Shown: piece by piece, positions 16,522 to 23,436 of the stretch
Layout of the letters: every line of letters begins with the position of its first letter
Position numbering within the stretch: position 1 is the stretch's first letter
Assembly (NCBI GenBank): GCA_022448245.1
Contig: JAKVCO010000020.1
Location: forward strand, 1-64,000
Reading direction: 5' to 3'
Length of the DNA: 64,000 bases
Source of the DNA: Paracoccaceae bacterium
Lineage (GTDB): Bacteria > Pseudomonadota > Alphaproteobacteria > Rhodobacterales > Rhodobacteraceae
Made by a program: the position numbers and the translations under genes
Notes under the pieces: model-generated
Databases searched by the model: none
Seen by the model: only the letters and a program-made list of their open reading frames with translations
Told to the model about the DNA's origin: nothing

Positions 16522-17952
16522 TTAGTCGAGAACGTAACCATATGAACCGCTAAAGTCTTGTTGCGCAACTTCTCCTGCGGCGCCGGTCGTTGGCGTGTCG
16601 CCAGTTACCTTGCCAAAGAGGAAGAGTTCACGCTCCGACGGGATTTTCACGCGGTCCGTCGGCAGGGCAAGCACATCGCCCTTCACCGGCGTCACCAGAT
16701 GCGGCGTTACGATGATGACGAGCTCTGATTGATCGCGGTTATAAGAGGTGGATCGGAAGAGGGATCCCAGAACCGGGATGTCGCCGAGCCATGGAACCTG
16801 GCTGTTGAGGTCCGAGAAGTCGTCCTGCAGGAGGCCTGCGATCGCAAAGCTCTCGCCGTCGCGCATTTCCACGGTCGTTGCGGTCTCGCGGCGGGAGAAG
16901 GCGTCGATGGAGATGCTGTTGGACGTGATGCCATTGGTTGTATCGATGGCGCTGACTGCTGCGAGCATCTGGATGTTGATCGTGTCACCATCCACAACGC
17001 GCGGCGTGAAGTTCAGCTCGATACCGAAGGGACGGTATTCAATCGCGGTTGCGCCGTCGCCTGCTGCAACCGGCACCGGATATTCACCACCGGCGAGGAA
17101 CTTGGCTTCCTGACCCGAAAGGGCAGTGAGGTTTGGTTCCGCGAGGGTGCGAACAAATCCTTTAGTTTCAAGCGCTTCCAGCAGGATATCGACGCGCACG
17201 CTGTCGATATCAAAGCCAAAGACCGAGGAGCCGGCCGCGTTCGCTGCCTGGCTAAAGACGCCCGTCAGCTGACCGAAGTCAGAGGCGCCAGCGGCTGCTG
17301 CGAAGTCGGGCTGAACCGTGCCGGAACCACCTGCGAGGATCGAGTTGTTGCCGTCCTGTGCAATCAGGCCGCCGTCGAGCGACTTGGAGACCGAGCGGCT
17401 CATCTCAGCGAAGCGCACTTTCAGCATCACCTGGTGCGAACCGCCCACAACCATCAGGTTGGAGACACGCTCGGGTGCATAACGCTGTGCGAGGTCCAGC
17501 GCGCGATCCATGCGGGCGATGGAGCTGACCGCGCCCGAGAGCACGATGCCGTCGTTAGCAGTCCGCACTTCGATCTGCTCGTTGGGCAGGATCTGGCGCA
17601 GGCGCTCTTTGAATTCGGAGATATCGGGTGCGACGCGCACCTCAACGTTCGTGATCAGGCGGCCGTCGGCCCCCAGTAGGGTCAGCGACGTGCGCCCCGG
17701 CGCCTTGCCGAGCACGTAGATCGTGCGGTCCGATAGGGTCGAGATATCTGCGATGTTGGGATCAGCGATCGAAAGTTCCGCGAAGGGTACGTCCGATTCT
17801 ACGACCACGGACCGGCTGATTGGTACATTCAGCGCCGTCGATGGTGCACCGCGCATGACGCGCAGTGTTTCTGCCTCTGCCATGGGGGCAGGTGCCGTAA
17901 ATACAAAAGAGAGCCCCAGCGCCGCTGCGGCAAAAAACGTCTTCGATGTCAT
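16522..17952 (-). CDS. cpaC: Tad outer-membrane secretin CpaC/RcpA
   Basis: A 476-residue type II/III secretin. A cleavable signal peptide (MTSKTFFAAAALGLSFVFTA) is followed by the BON/POTRA-like region (VPISRSVVVESDVPFAELSI) and the secretin core with VPWLGDIPVLGSLFRS and ELVIIVTPHLV near the C-terminus. It forms the outer-membrane pore for the pilus. The ATG with the GGAGGCAG ribosome site was preferred over an in-frame start nine codons upstream. A terminator lies between it and cpaB. Confidence 0.96.
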   Translation of the reverse strand: MTSKTFFAAAALGLSFVFTAPAPMAEAETLRVMRGAPSTALNVPISRSVVVESDVPFAELSIADPNIADISTLSDRTIYVLGKAPGRTSLTLLGADGRLITNVEVRVAPDISEFKERLRQILPNEQIEVRTANDGIVLSGAVSSIARMDRALDLAQRYAPERVSNLMVVGGSHQVMLKVRFAEMSRSVSKSLDGGLIAQDGNNSILAGGSGTVQPDFAAAAGASDFGQLTGVFSQAANAAGSSVFGFDIDSVRVDILLEALETKGFVRTLAEPNLTALSGQEAKFLAGGEYPVPVAAGDGATAIEYRPFGIELNFTPRVVDGDTINIQMLAAVSAIDTTNGITSNSISIDAFSRRETATTVEMRDGESFAIAGLLQDDFSDLNSQVPWLGDIPVLGSLFRSTSYNRDQSELVIIVTPHLVTPVKGDVLALPTDRVKIPSERELFLFGKVTGDTPTTGAAGEVAQQDFSGSYGYVLD

Positions 17953-18085
17953 TGTGACCTGCCTCCGATCACGCCTCATTGGTGCGGGTCTTTTCGCCCA
18001 CGATTTTTTCCACCATGGCCTGAAATGCGTTTCCGATCAAGATTCAATGCGTTGCGCTGCTTTCCTCGTGTCACCTTAGGGCCAC

Positions 18086-18115
18086 AAAAAAACCCCCGCC
18101 AATGGGCAGGGGCCG
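18086..18115 (-). terminator. Intrinsic terminator between cpaB and cpaC
   Basis: On the minus strand CCCCtGCC and GGCGGGG form a seven-pair stem with one bulge and a four-base loop, followed by seven U residues. It lies 25 bases after the cpaB stop codon and would end or attenuate transcription before the secretin gene. Confidence 0.75.
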
Positions 18116-18139
18116 TTTTTCGCCGAAATGGCTTTCTTT

Positions 18140-19000
18140 TTAGTCGGTGCAGGGGATCGGAATTTCGATCACCTCAGCGCCGCGTCGTGTTCGAATTGTG
18201 CAAGTCCGCTCCACTTCGGCTTCGACGACTTGCTCTTCTACTTCTTCTTCGAGGCCCAGCAAACCGCGTTGGTCGACGTCTGCAGCGGAGGCCACGATCG
18301 TGTCTTGTGCGCCAACGAGAGCCAGCGACAGACGGCCAGAGTTCTGAGCCTGTGCAAGACGCGCTACCTGCTGCGGCGTCACTTGTGCGGTCACGGTGCG
18401 AGCGATCGCAGTCTCGGCCGCGTCAGATGCGGAGTTCTGGTCGACCGCGACAAGCTCAACAGCCGTTTCGATCAGCATCGTGAGGTCACCCCCACCGGCG
18501 CGGCGATCACCACCGCGGGCACCTTGGCCCGTCCAGAAGATGTCAACACGGTCGCCAGGGCGGAGGAAGCCGGAAACGCCGGTCTGCACGTCCACGCGGA
18601 TCGTGAAGGCACGCATGCCGGGCTCGAGAAGCGAGGTCAGGCCTGCGCCTTCGCCGGGCTCCGTCACTTTAACGGCCAGGATCGGTTCACCCTTTTCCAT
18701 GGAACGCAGTACAGTGCGCAGCTCGTTCTCACCCATGGAGAACAGTTCTTCCGCGTTTGCGAATGCGCCCTCAGGCACGGCCGGGACTGGCCATTTGATC
18801 ATGGCGACTTGCTCGAGACTGATCTCGTCGCCGTATTTCAGGGGTTCTTTGGCAATGACGATGTCGGTCAAGGGGACGTTGGACGCCCGCTCCTTGGCCA
18901 GCGCGGTACGGTGCTCGGCAATGTAGCCTTGCGCCAAATAGACGGCACCCCCTGCCAGGGCAATGCCGATGATCAATACCAAACCAAAAACCATTCTCAT
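18140..19000 (-). CDS. cpaB: Tad pilus assembly protein CpaB/RcpC
   Basis: A 286-residue protein with an N-terminal membrane helix or signal anchor (VFGLVLIIGIALAGGAVYLA), a SAF domain (VPLTDIVIAKEPLKYGDEIS) and the RcpC/CpaB region (MRAFTIRVDVQTGVSGFLRPGD). It works in the periplasm with the secretin. It follows the fourth pilin gene by 134 bases; no terminator is seen in that gap. The acidic stretch EEEVEEQVVEAEVE near the C-terminus is notable. Confidence 0.94.
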   Translation of the reverse strand: MRMVFGLVLIIGIALAGGAVYLAQGYIAEHRTALAKERASNVPLTDIVIAKEPLKYGDEISLEQVAMIKWPVPAVPEGAFANAEELFSMGENELRTVLRSMEKGEPILAVKVTEPGEGAGLTSLLEPGMRAFTIRVDVQTGVSGFLRPGDRVDIFWTGQGARGGDRRAGGGDLTMLIETAVELVAVDQNSASDAAETAIARTVTAQVTPQQVARLAQAQNSGRLSLALVGAQDTIVASAADVDQRGLLGLEEEVEEQVVEAEVERTCTIRTRRGAEVIEIPIPCTD

Positions 19001-19134
19001 ATCGCGGCCTCGTCAATTTATGCGGACGGATTTCGCCCGAGTGCTCTATCGTTCAACCTGCCCGTGGATTGCGGCGAAATCATGGAAGCCGTAGGGAAAT
19101 CCTCAGAAGCTGCCACCCGTCGCTGCGGGGCCGA

Positions 19135-19338
19135 CTAATTCTTGGTTGCTGCCGAACTGCCCGTCGTGTCCCCGGTCGAAAGTGAAGCGTTTATCGCTTC
19201 GCCGAGGTCTTCAGATCCTTCAAAGACCATCGATGCTGCACCAGCGCCCAGGGCAACAACCCCAGCGGTCAACACGATCCAGTCTAAGGAAACTGCTCCG
19301 TAGGTATCAGTTCGAAAGCGGTTTAGTAGCGCACGCAT
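19135..19338 (-). CDS. Flp-like pilin, divergent copy
   Basis: A 67-residue protein: short basic leader (MRALLNRFRTD), cleavage-type glycine in TYGAVSLDWIVLTA, then one hydrophobic helix and a short polar tail ending in SSAATKN. The D-W pair replaces the E-Y pair at positions +5/+6 of typical Flp pilins. It is the closest pilin to cpaB and differs most from the other three, so it could be a minor pilin. The start was placed at the methionine that gives a normal-length leader, with a GGAGATT ribosome site just upstream. Confidence 0.8.
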   Translation of the reverse strand: MRALLNRFRTDTYGAVSLDWIVLTAGVVALGAGAASMVFEGSEDLGEAINASLSTGDTTGSSAATKN

Positions 19339-19493
19339 ACCAATCTCCTTCCGTGCCTCTTTCCCCACATTGAGAATCACGACTCGTTACCAACACCCAC
19401 GACCCTTCTCGCGGCCGATTGCGTCAAGAAAGAGGAGAGCTTTAGGAAATTCATCGCAACCTGCGGCGCGACCTTTTGGGCAGGGCCCAGGAC

Positions 19494-19534
19494 CAAAAAA
19501 AGAAAAGCCCCGGCAACGATGTGCCGGGGCTTTT
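19494..19534 (-). terminator. Strong intrinsic terminator between pilin genes
   Basis: A perfect 13-base stem (AAAAGCCCCGGCA / TGCCGGGGCTTTT) with a six-base loop, followed on the minus strand by CTTTTTTTGG. It lies 20 bases after the stop of the third pilin gene and separates it from the fourth. It is probably bidirectional, as the plus strand also ends in a short U-run. Confidence 0.9.
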
Positions 19535-19555
19535 CTTTAGGTGTGGTCCCTAGGA

Positions 19556-19756
19556 TCACTTCAGCACTGTTCCTGCCCCCACGCGAGTTGCAATTACTGT
19601 CAGCTCGCCGTCGACGGTATCGCCGACATTTACTGTACCGTTGGCCATCATGGCCACAGTGGAGATCCCGAGACCAACGATGGCTGCGGTCAGAACAACC
19701 CAGTCAACCGTGACTGCGCCGTCTTCGTCTTTGGCAAATACGCTAAAGCGTTTCAT
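19556..19756 (-). CDS. Flp-like pilin, third copy
   Basis: A 66-residue pilin beginning MKRFSVFAKDEDGAVTVDW, with hydrophobic helix VVLTAAIVGLGISTVAMMA and a tail ending RVGAGTVLK. It shares the leader end and helix start of the two nearly identical pilins upstream but has a different C-terminus. An in-frame opening upstream reads through the preceding terminator and is not the start. It has a terminator on each side, so it may form its own transcription unit or be made by read-through. Confidence 0.85.
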   Translation of the reverse strand: MKRFSVFAKDEDGAVTVDWVVLTAAIVGLGISTVAMMANGTVNVGDTVDGELTVIATRVGAGTVLK

Positions 19757-19784
19757 CCCTGTGTCTCTCTCTATGGATCTTTTC

Positions 19785-19823
19785 GAAAAAAGAAGGCCGC
19801 GCTCTCGTAGTAAGAGCGCGGCC
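19785..19823 (-). terminator. Intrinsic terminator after the duplicated pilin pair
   Basis: An 11-base perfect stem (GGCCGCGCTCT / AGAGCGCGGCC) with a seven-base loop, followed on the minus strand by TTCTTTTTTC. It starts 24 bases after the stop of the second pilin gene and would confine most transcription to the first two pilins. Confidence 0.88.
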
Positions 19824-19846
19824 ATCACATGGCTTGCGCCCCGTGA

Positions 19847-20032
19847 TTAGTAAGAAGCGATCGTCATCGAGGACAGTTCGCTGTCGATGGCGCCAGCCAG
19901 GTCGCCCACACCGCCGGAGACGGTTGCGAGGATTGCGATGCCGAGGCCAACGATGGCTGCGGTCAGCACAACCCAGTCGACGGTCACTGCGCCGTCTTCG
20001 TCACGGCGGAATTTGTTCAGAAGGTTCATCAT
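19847..20032 (-). CDS. Flp-like pilin, second copy of a tandem pair
   Basis: A 61-residue pilin. The leader MMNLLNKFRRDEDG ends at the cleavage glycine, and the mature part begins AVTVDWVVLTA, followed by a helix and the tail SSMTIASY. It differs from the neighbouring copy only at residues 4 and 5 (LL against FF). Mature product is expected to be about 47 residues. Asp-Trp at +5/+6 in place of Glu-Tyr marks a distinct Flp subclass. A 31-base spacer separates it from the first copy, so both are probably on one message. Confidence 0.92.
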   Translation of the reverse strand: MMNLLNKFRRDEDGAVTVDWVVLTAAIVGLGIAILATVSGGVGDLAGAIDSELSSMTIASY

Positions 20033-20063
20033 GATCTTGTCCTTAGTCTTGATGTTCGTGGAA

Positions 20064-20249
20064 TTAGTAGGAAGCGATCGTCATCGAGGACAGTTCGCTG
20101 TCGATGGCGCCAGCAAGGTCGCCAACACCGCCGGAAACGGTTGCGAGGATTGCGATGCCCAGGCCAACGATGGCGGCGGTCAGCACAACCCAGTCGACAG
20201 TCACTGCACCGTCTTCGTCGCGGCGGAATTTGTTGAAGAAGTTCATCAT
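20064..20249 (-). CDS. Flp-like pilin, first copy of a tandem pair
   Basis: A 61-residue pilin starting MMNFFNKFRRDEDG, identical to the second copy after residue 5. As the first gene after the AT-rich regulatory region it is likely the most abundantly made pilin. The ribosome site (GAGAGGGAC) precedes the ATG. A longer in-frame opening upstream has no pilin character and was not used. Processing would need the CpaA peptidase encoded at the far end of this locus. Confidence 0.92.
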   Translation of the reverse strand: MMNFFNKFRRDEDGAVTVDWVVLTAAIVGLGIAILATVSGGVGDLAGAIDSELSSMTIASY

Positions 20250-20596
20250 GGTCTTAGTCCCTCTCAAGGATATACGCTCAGTTTTCGTTACCTTGGCGGT
20301 GCGTGGTGGGCGGCCTCTGAATGCCCTGCTCCGACTTGGTATGAGGCTATATGCCCCCCGGATTGGGGCGCGAATGGGGCAGCATTCGTGAAATTGTACG
20401 AAGATGTGCTTTATCGCGTAATTTCTTATAAGATATTGTTTATAAATGATTTTAGGTGTTAATTTTGGCTTGAAATGTGCCGGATTCGGGCCGTATCGAC
20501 TGATTTCAGCGCATTTCGCAGGCATTTTAACCAGCGCTAGCCTCAGGATTCCTTTGTCTCTATGGTGTAAAAAAGAGGCAGAGCAGGACCTCAACA
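20250..20596. promoter_or_regulatory. AT-rich divergent promoter region, pilin / transglycosylase
   Basis: This 347-base gap separates the first pilin gene (minus) from the lytic transglycosylase gene (plus). About 20385-20475 is markedly AT-rich against the GC-rich surroundings, with TTATAA and TTTATAA blocks. TTAATTTTGGCTTGA at 20459-20473 resembles the CtrA box TTAA-N7-TTAA with one mismatch. I see no gene in it; the continuous frame on the minus strand is open by chance. Confidence 0.5.
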
Positions 20597-21409
20597 ATGA
20601 AAAAGCAGCGAATTATTGCGCTTGCCCTTGCGATTACAGGGGCTTTGCCGGTTTGGGCCGAGGAAACCACCAGCCCGCCGCCGTTCAAAGACTTTACCTT
20701 TAGACGTGTGAAACCGCCGTCGTCGGGCACGTCTCGCTTCATTACTGTACAGATTGCGCCGCAAGGCGTGGCGCCAGCGGCACCGCAGACCTCCGCGGCC
20801 GCAGCGGCGCCCAGTGCTCCGAAGGATGCCTATCCTTGGTTCTGGGAGAAGCTGTCCCCTGATGAGGGTGAGGCGGGCGCTGGCCGCCTGTTTGACGCGC
20901 TAGAGACAATCGCCGGGGCGCAATCAGCGCCCACGCCGCGATTGCAGACGCTCAAGGCAATCTCTGATGCCCACGGATCTGACCTGTTGCTGGCCACGGT
21001 GGGCACGCGTGTGTCGCCTGCGTTGGCGCTTGCTGTGATCTCGGTAGAGAGCGCGGGAGACGCAAGCGCGGTGAGCGGGGCAGGGGCCCAAGGGCTCATG
21101 CAGCTCATGCCAGATACCGCGGCACGCTTTGGCGTGACCGATGCGATGGATCCGGTGGACAATATTAAAGGCGGTGTCGCGGTGCTCGATCACCTGATGG
21201 CGCGCTATGATGATGACCCGCTCTTGGTGCTTGCAGCTTATAATGCGGGCGAGGGGTCAGTGCGCGATCATGGCGGCGTGCCGCCTTATACCGAGACACG
21301 CAATTACATCCCCAAGGTTCTGGCGGCCTATACGGTCGCGCGGGGGCTGTGTGTGACGCCGCCGCTGATGCTCAGCGACGGCTGTGTTTTTGCAGGTCCG
21401 GGCGGGTAG
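20597..21409 (+). CDS. Lytic transglycosylase with SLT domain
   Basis: A 270-residue exported protein. A signal peptide (MKKQRIIALALAITGALPVWAE) is followed by a Pro/Ala-rich linker and, from about residue 135, a soluble lytic transglycosylase domain: catalytic Glu in LAVISVESAGD, then GAQGLMQLMPDTAARFGV, and LAAYNAGEGSVRDHGGVPPYTETRNYIP. It cleaves peptidoglycan glycan strands in the periplasm. Divergence from the pilin genes suggests it may open the wall for the Tad apparatus, as SLT enzymes do for other trans-envelope machines. Two cysteines near the C-terminus could form a disulfide. Confidence 0.92.
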   Translation: MKKQRIIALALAITGALPVWAEETTSPPPFKDFTFRRVKPPSSGTSRFITVQIAPQGVAPAAPQTSAAAAAPSAPKDAYPWFWEKLSPDEGEAGAGRLFDALETIAGAQSAPTPRLQTLKAISDAHGSDLLLATVGTRVSPALALAVISVESAGDASAVSGAGAQGLMQLMPDTAARFGVTDAMDPVDNIKGGVAVLDHLMARYDDDPLLVLAAYNAGEGSVRDHGGVPPYTETRNYIPKVLAAYTVARGLCVTPPLMLSDGCVFAGPGG

Positions 21410-21415
21410 GTCCGC

Positions 21416-22153
21416 TCAGATCGACAGTTTCTTGAAGATCGGCTCGGGCACGAGGCGGATGACCGTCATGATCGCCCACCAAAAGCCGGGCGTGTAGATC
21501 ACGTTCTTTTTCTTATCGACGGCACGCAGAATGTCGGTGGCGACCTTTTCGGGCTGCGCGACGAGGAACATGCCCTCCACGTTCCACGTCATCGCGGTAT
21601 CTACAAAGCCGGGCTTTACGGTAACCACGTGGCCCCCTGCGCGGGTCAGGCGATTGCGCAGCCCGCTTAGGTAGGTGTGAAAGCCCGCCTTGGCCGCACC
21701 ATATACATAGTTGCCCACGCGGCCCCGGTCGCCCGCGACGGAGCCGACGCCCACTACGGTGCCGCCGCCACGTGCCTCCATAAGGGGCGCGAGCATCTGT
21801 AAAAGGCGCGCAGGCCCGGTGAAGCTGTCTATAATAGTGCCATCAATCAGCGAGGGATCTGCGTCGATCGCCGATTGCGCGGGCATGGAGCCCACAAAGA
21901 CCGCCGCGCTGAGCATGCCTTCGCGCCCTTCCATGGCCTCTATGAGAGGGCCAAAGGTTTCCGGGTCCCGCGCGTCAAAGCGCATGGCGAAGGCGTCACT
22001 GGCCCCGCGAAGTTTTGCGTCGGTAGCGCTAGCCGCCATATCCACCATGTCGCGGCCGGCCAGGATTACAGCGTCGCCACGTTCGGCCACCGAGCGGATG
22101 AAGGCGCGGGCCATAGAAGAGGTCGCGCCAAGGATCAGCCAAGTCTCACTCAT
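21416..22153 (-). CDS. SDR reductase of the DprE2 type
   Basis: A 245-residue short-chain dehydrogenase. The NAD(P)-binding motif is GATSSMARAF, and the catalytic Tyr and Lys are in NYVYGAAKAGF. GATSSMA in place of the usual GxxxGIG and the tail after the active site are those of decaprenylphosphoryl-2-keto-ribose reductases (DprE2). Directly upstream on the same strand and overlapping by four bases is a DprE1-like oxidase. Together they would invert the 2-hydroxyl of a lipid-linked pentose by oxidation then reduction. The actual lipid-sugar substrate is inference. Confidence 0.85.
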   Translation of the reverse strand: MSETWLILGATSSMARAFIRSVAERGDAVILAGRDMVDMAASATDAKLRGASDAFAMRFDARDPETFGPLIEAMEGREGMLSAAVFVGSMPAQSAIDADPSLIDGTIIDSFTGPARLLQMLAPLMEARGGGTVVGVGSVAGDRGRVGNYVYGAAKAGFHTYLSGLRNRLTRAGGHVVTVKPGFVDTAMTWNVEGMFLVAQPEKVATDILRAVDKKKNVIYTPGFWWAIMTVIRLVPEPIFKKLSI

Positions 22154-23436
22154 GTCCGTCTCAGCTCCAGTCTGCGTGTCAGGTCCGTCTCAAGCGCGCC
22201 GTCCGGGTCGGCCTTCGCAGCCTCAGCTGTCCAGGCCGCGCGATTGGGATACATAGCATCGATCGTGGCAGCGGCGCTGAGCGCGTCTTTCGCCAGATAG
22301 ATCCTGCCCCCTGCGTCGAGCGTCATGTCTTCTAGTCGCGCGATCAGTGCTTCGGCGGCCTTGCTCGCGGGGAAATCTACGGCCAGCGTCAGCCCTTCCA
22401 TCGGGAAGGACATCATACCTGCCGAACGATCGCTGAGGCGCTTGAGAACCGCGAGCGGTGATGCAAGCCCGCTTCCCGCGATCAGCTCGAGCATGTCGCG
22501 CAGGGCAGGGGTGTTATTGTCGGGCACGACGCATTGGAACTGGTGAAAGCCCTTCTTGCCGTAAAGCTTGTTCCAGTCCTGGACGCGGTCGAGCGGAAAG
22601 AAGAAGTCGCCAAAGCTGCGCGTCACCTTGCGACCGATAGACGGCACGCGCCGGAAATAGGCGGCATTAAAGACGCGCACGACCGGTTTGGAGAGTGCAA
22701 ATCCCGGAGCGTCCACCGGAACCGATTTGGTGCCTTTGACTGGCGGCGGGTTCTTGTCGACGGGCCGCGCCTCTTCAAGGACGCCGCGTCCAAGCGCGCT
22801 GCCGCGTGCGGTAGCGTCGATCCATCCGACAACATAGGGCGCCTCGGAGCTTGCGAGTTCAGCGATAAACTCGTCCCAGTTTTCCATGCGGCGTTCGTGG
22901 ACATACATGGACCGCCCTTCGAGGGAGGTCATGCGGATCTTGGCGGAGGTGATGATCCCCGTCTGGCCAAGTCCGCCAACTGTTGCCCCAAAGAGGTCTG
23001 AGCCCGGAGTTGTCACCATGCGCTTGCCGTTCTGAGTGAGGGTGATCTCCTCCACATGGCACCCAAAGGTGCCCTCAGTGTGGTTCTTGCCGTGCACGTC
23101 CATGGCAATGGCCCCGCCAACGGTGGCATAGCCTGTGCCGGGTACGACAGTGGGCATCCAGCCTCGCGGCGCGAAAAGGCGCATGATCTCGCCCAGCCGT
23201 AGTCCGGCTTCGGCATGGAGGACACCGTCTTCAAAGCTCAGCACCCGATCGAGGCGCGACATGTCTACCATGCGGCCTTCGCCGTTGAGGCATGCATCGC
23301 CATAGCTGCGGCGTCGGCCGCAAGCGGGTGCCGCCTCAAGCGCTTCGAGGGCGGAAAGTCGTTCAGGTCGGGCAATCTCGCCCGTGGCTGACAGGGCACG
23401 CCCCCAGCCGGTATATGTATCAGGACGCCAGCTCAT
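22150..23436 (-). CDS. FAD-dependent oxidase of the DprE1 type
   Basis: A 428-residue VAO-fold flavoenzyme. The FAD-binding region shows VVPGTGYATVGGAIAMDVHGKNHT at about 98-120 and GATVGGLGQTGII; the cap and C-terminus match DprE1 (FHQFQCVVPD, LAVDFP, RIYLAKD, MYPN, ending TRRLEL). The catalytic lysine of mycobacterial DprE1 (Lys418) lines up with Lys383. The cysteine attacked by benzothiazinones (Cys387) lines up with Ala352. DprE1 oxidises C2 of polyprenyl-phosphoryl ribose. The start overlaps the stop of the upstream flippase-like gene (ATGA). Confidence 0.87.
   Translation of the reverse strand: MSWRPDTYTGWGRALSATGEIARPERLSALEALEAAPACGRRRSYGDACLNGEGRMVDMSRLDRVLSFEDGVLHAEAGLRLGEIMRLFAPRGWMPTVVPGTGYATVGGAIAMDVHGKNHTEGTFGCHVEEITLTQNGKRMVTTPGSDLFGATVGGLGQTGIITSAKIRMTSLEGRSMYVHERRMENWDEFIAELASSEAPYVVGWIDATARGSALGRGVLEEARPVDKNPPPVKGTKSVPVDAPGFALSKPVVRVFNAAYFRRVPSIGRKVTRSFGDFFFPLDRVQDWNKLYGKKGFHQFQCVVPDNNTPALRDMLELIAGSGLASPLAVLKRLSDRSAGMMSFPMEGLTLAVDFPASKAAEALIARLEDMTLDAGGRIYLAKDALSAAATIDAMYPNRAAWTAEAAKADPDGALETDLTRRLELRRT

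Larger units (their letters stand above)
19847..20249 (-). repeat. Tandem duplication of a pilin gene
   Basis: The two adjacent pilin genes are near-identical at the DNA level over their whole length (unit of about 217 bases, including the spacer), with scattered third-position differences such as ccaggtc/aaggtc and ggagacg/ggaaacg. Protein sequences differ at two residues. This is a recent duplication or one kept similar by gene conversion. Confidence 0.9.

Noticed and set aside
20250..20597. In-frame upstream extension of the first pilin gene
   Set aside because: The added residues have no pilin leader character and run through the AT-rich promoter region.
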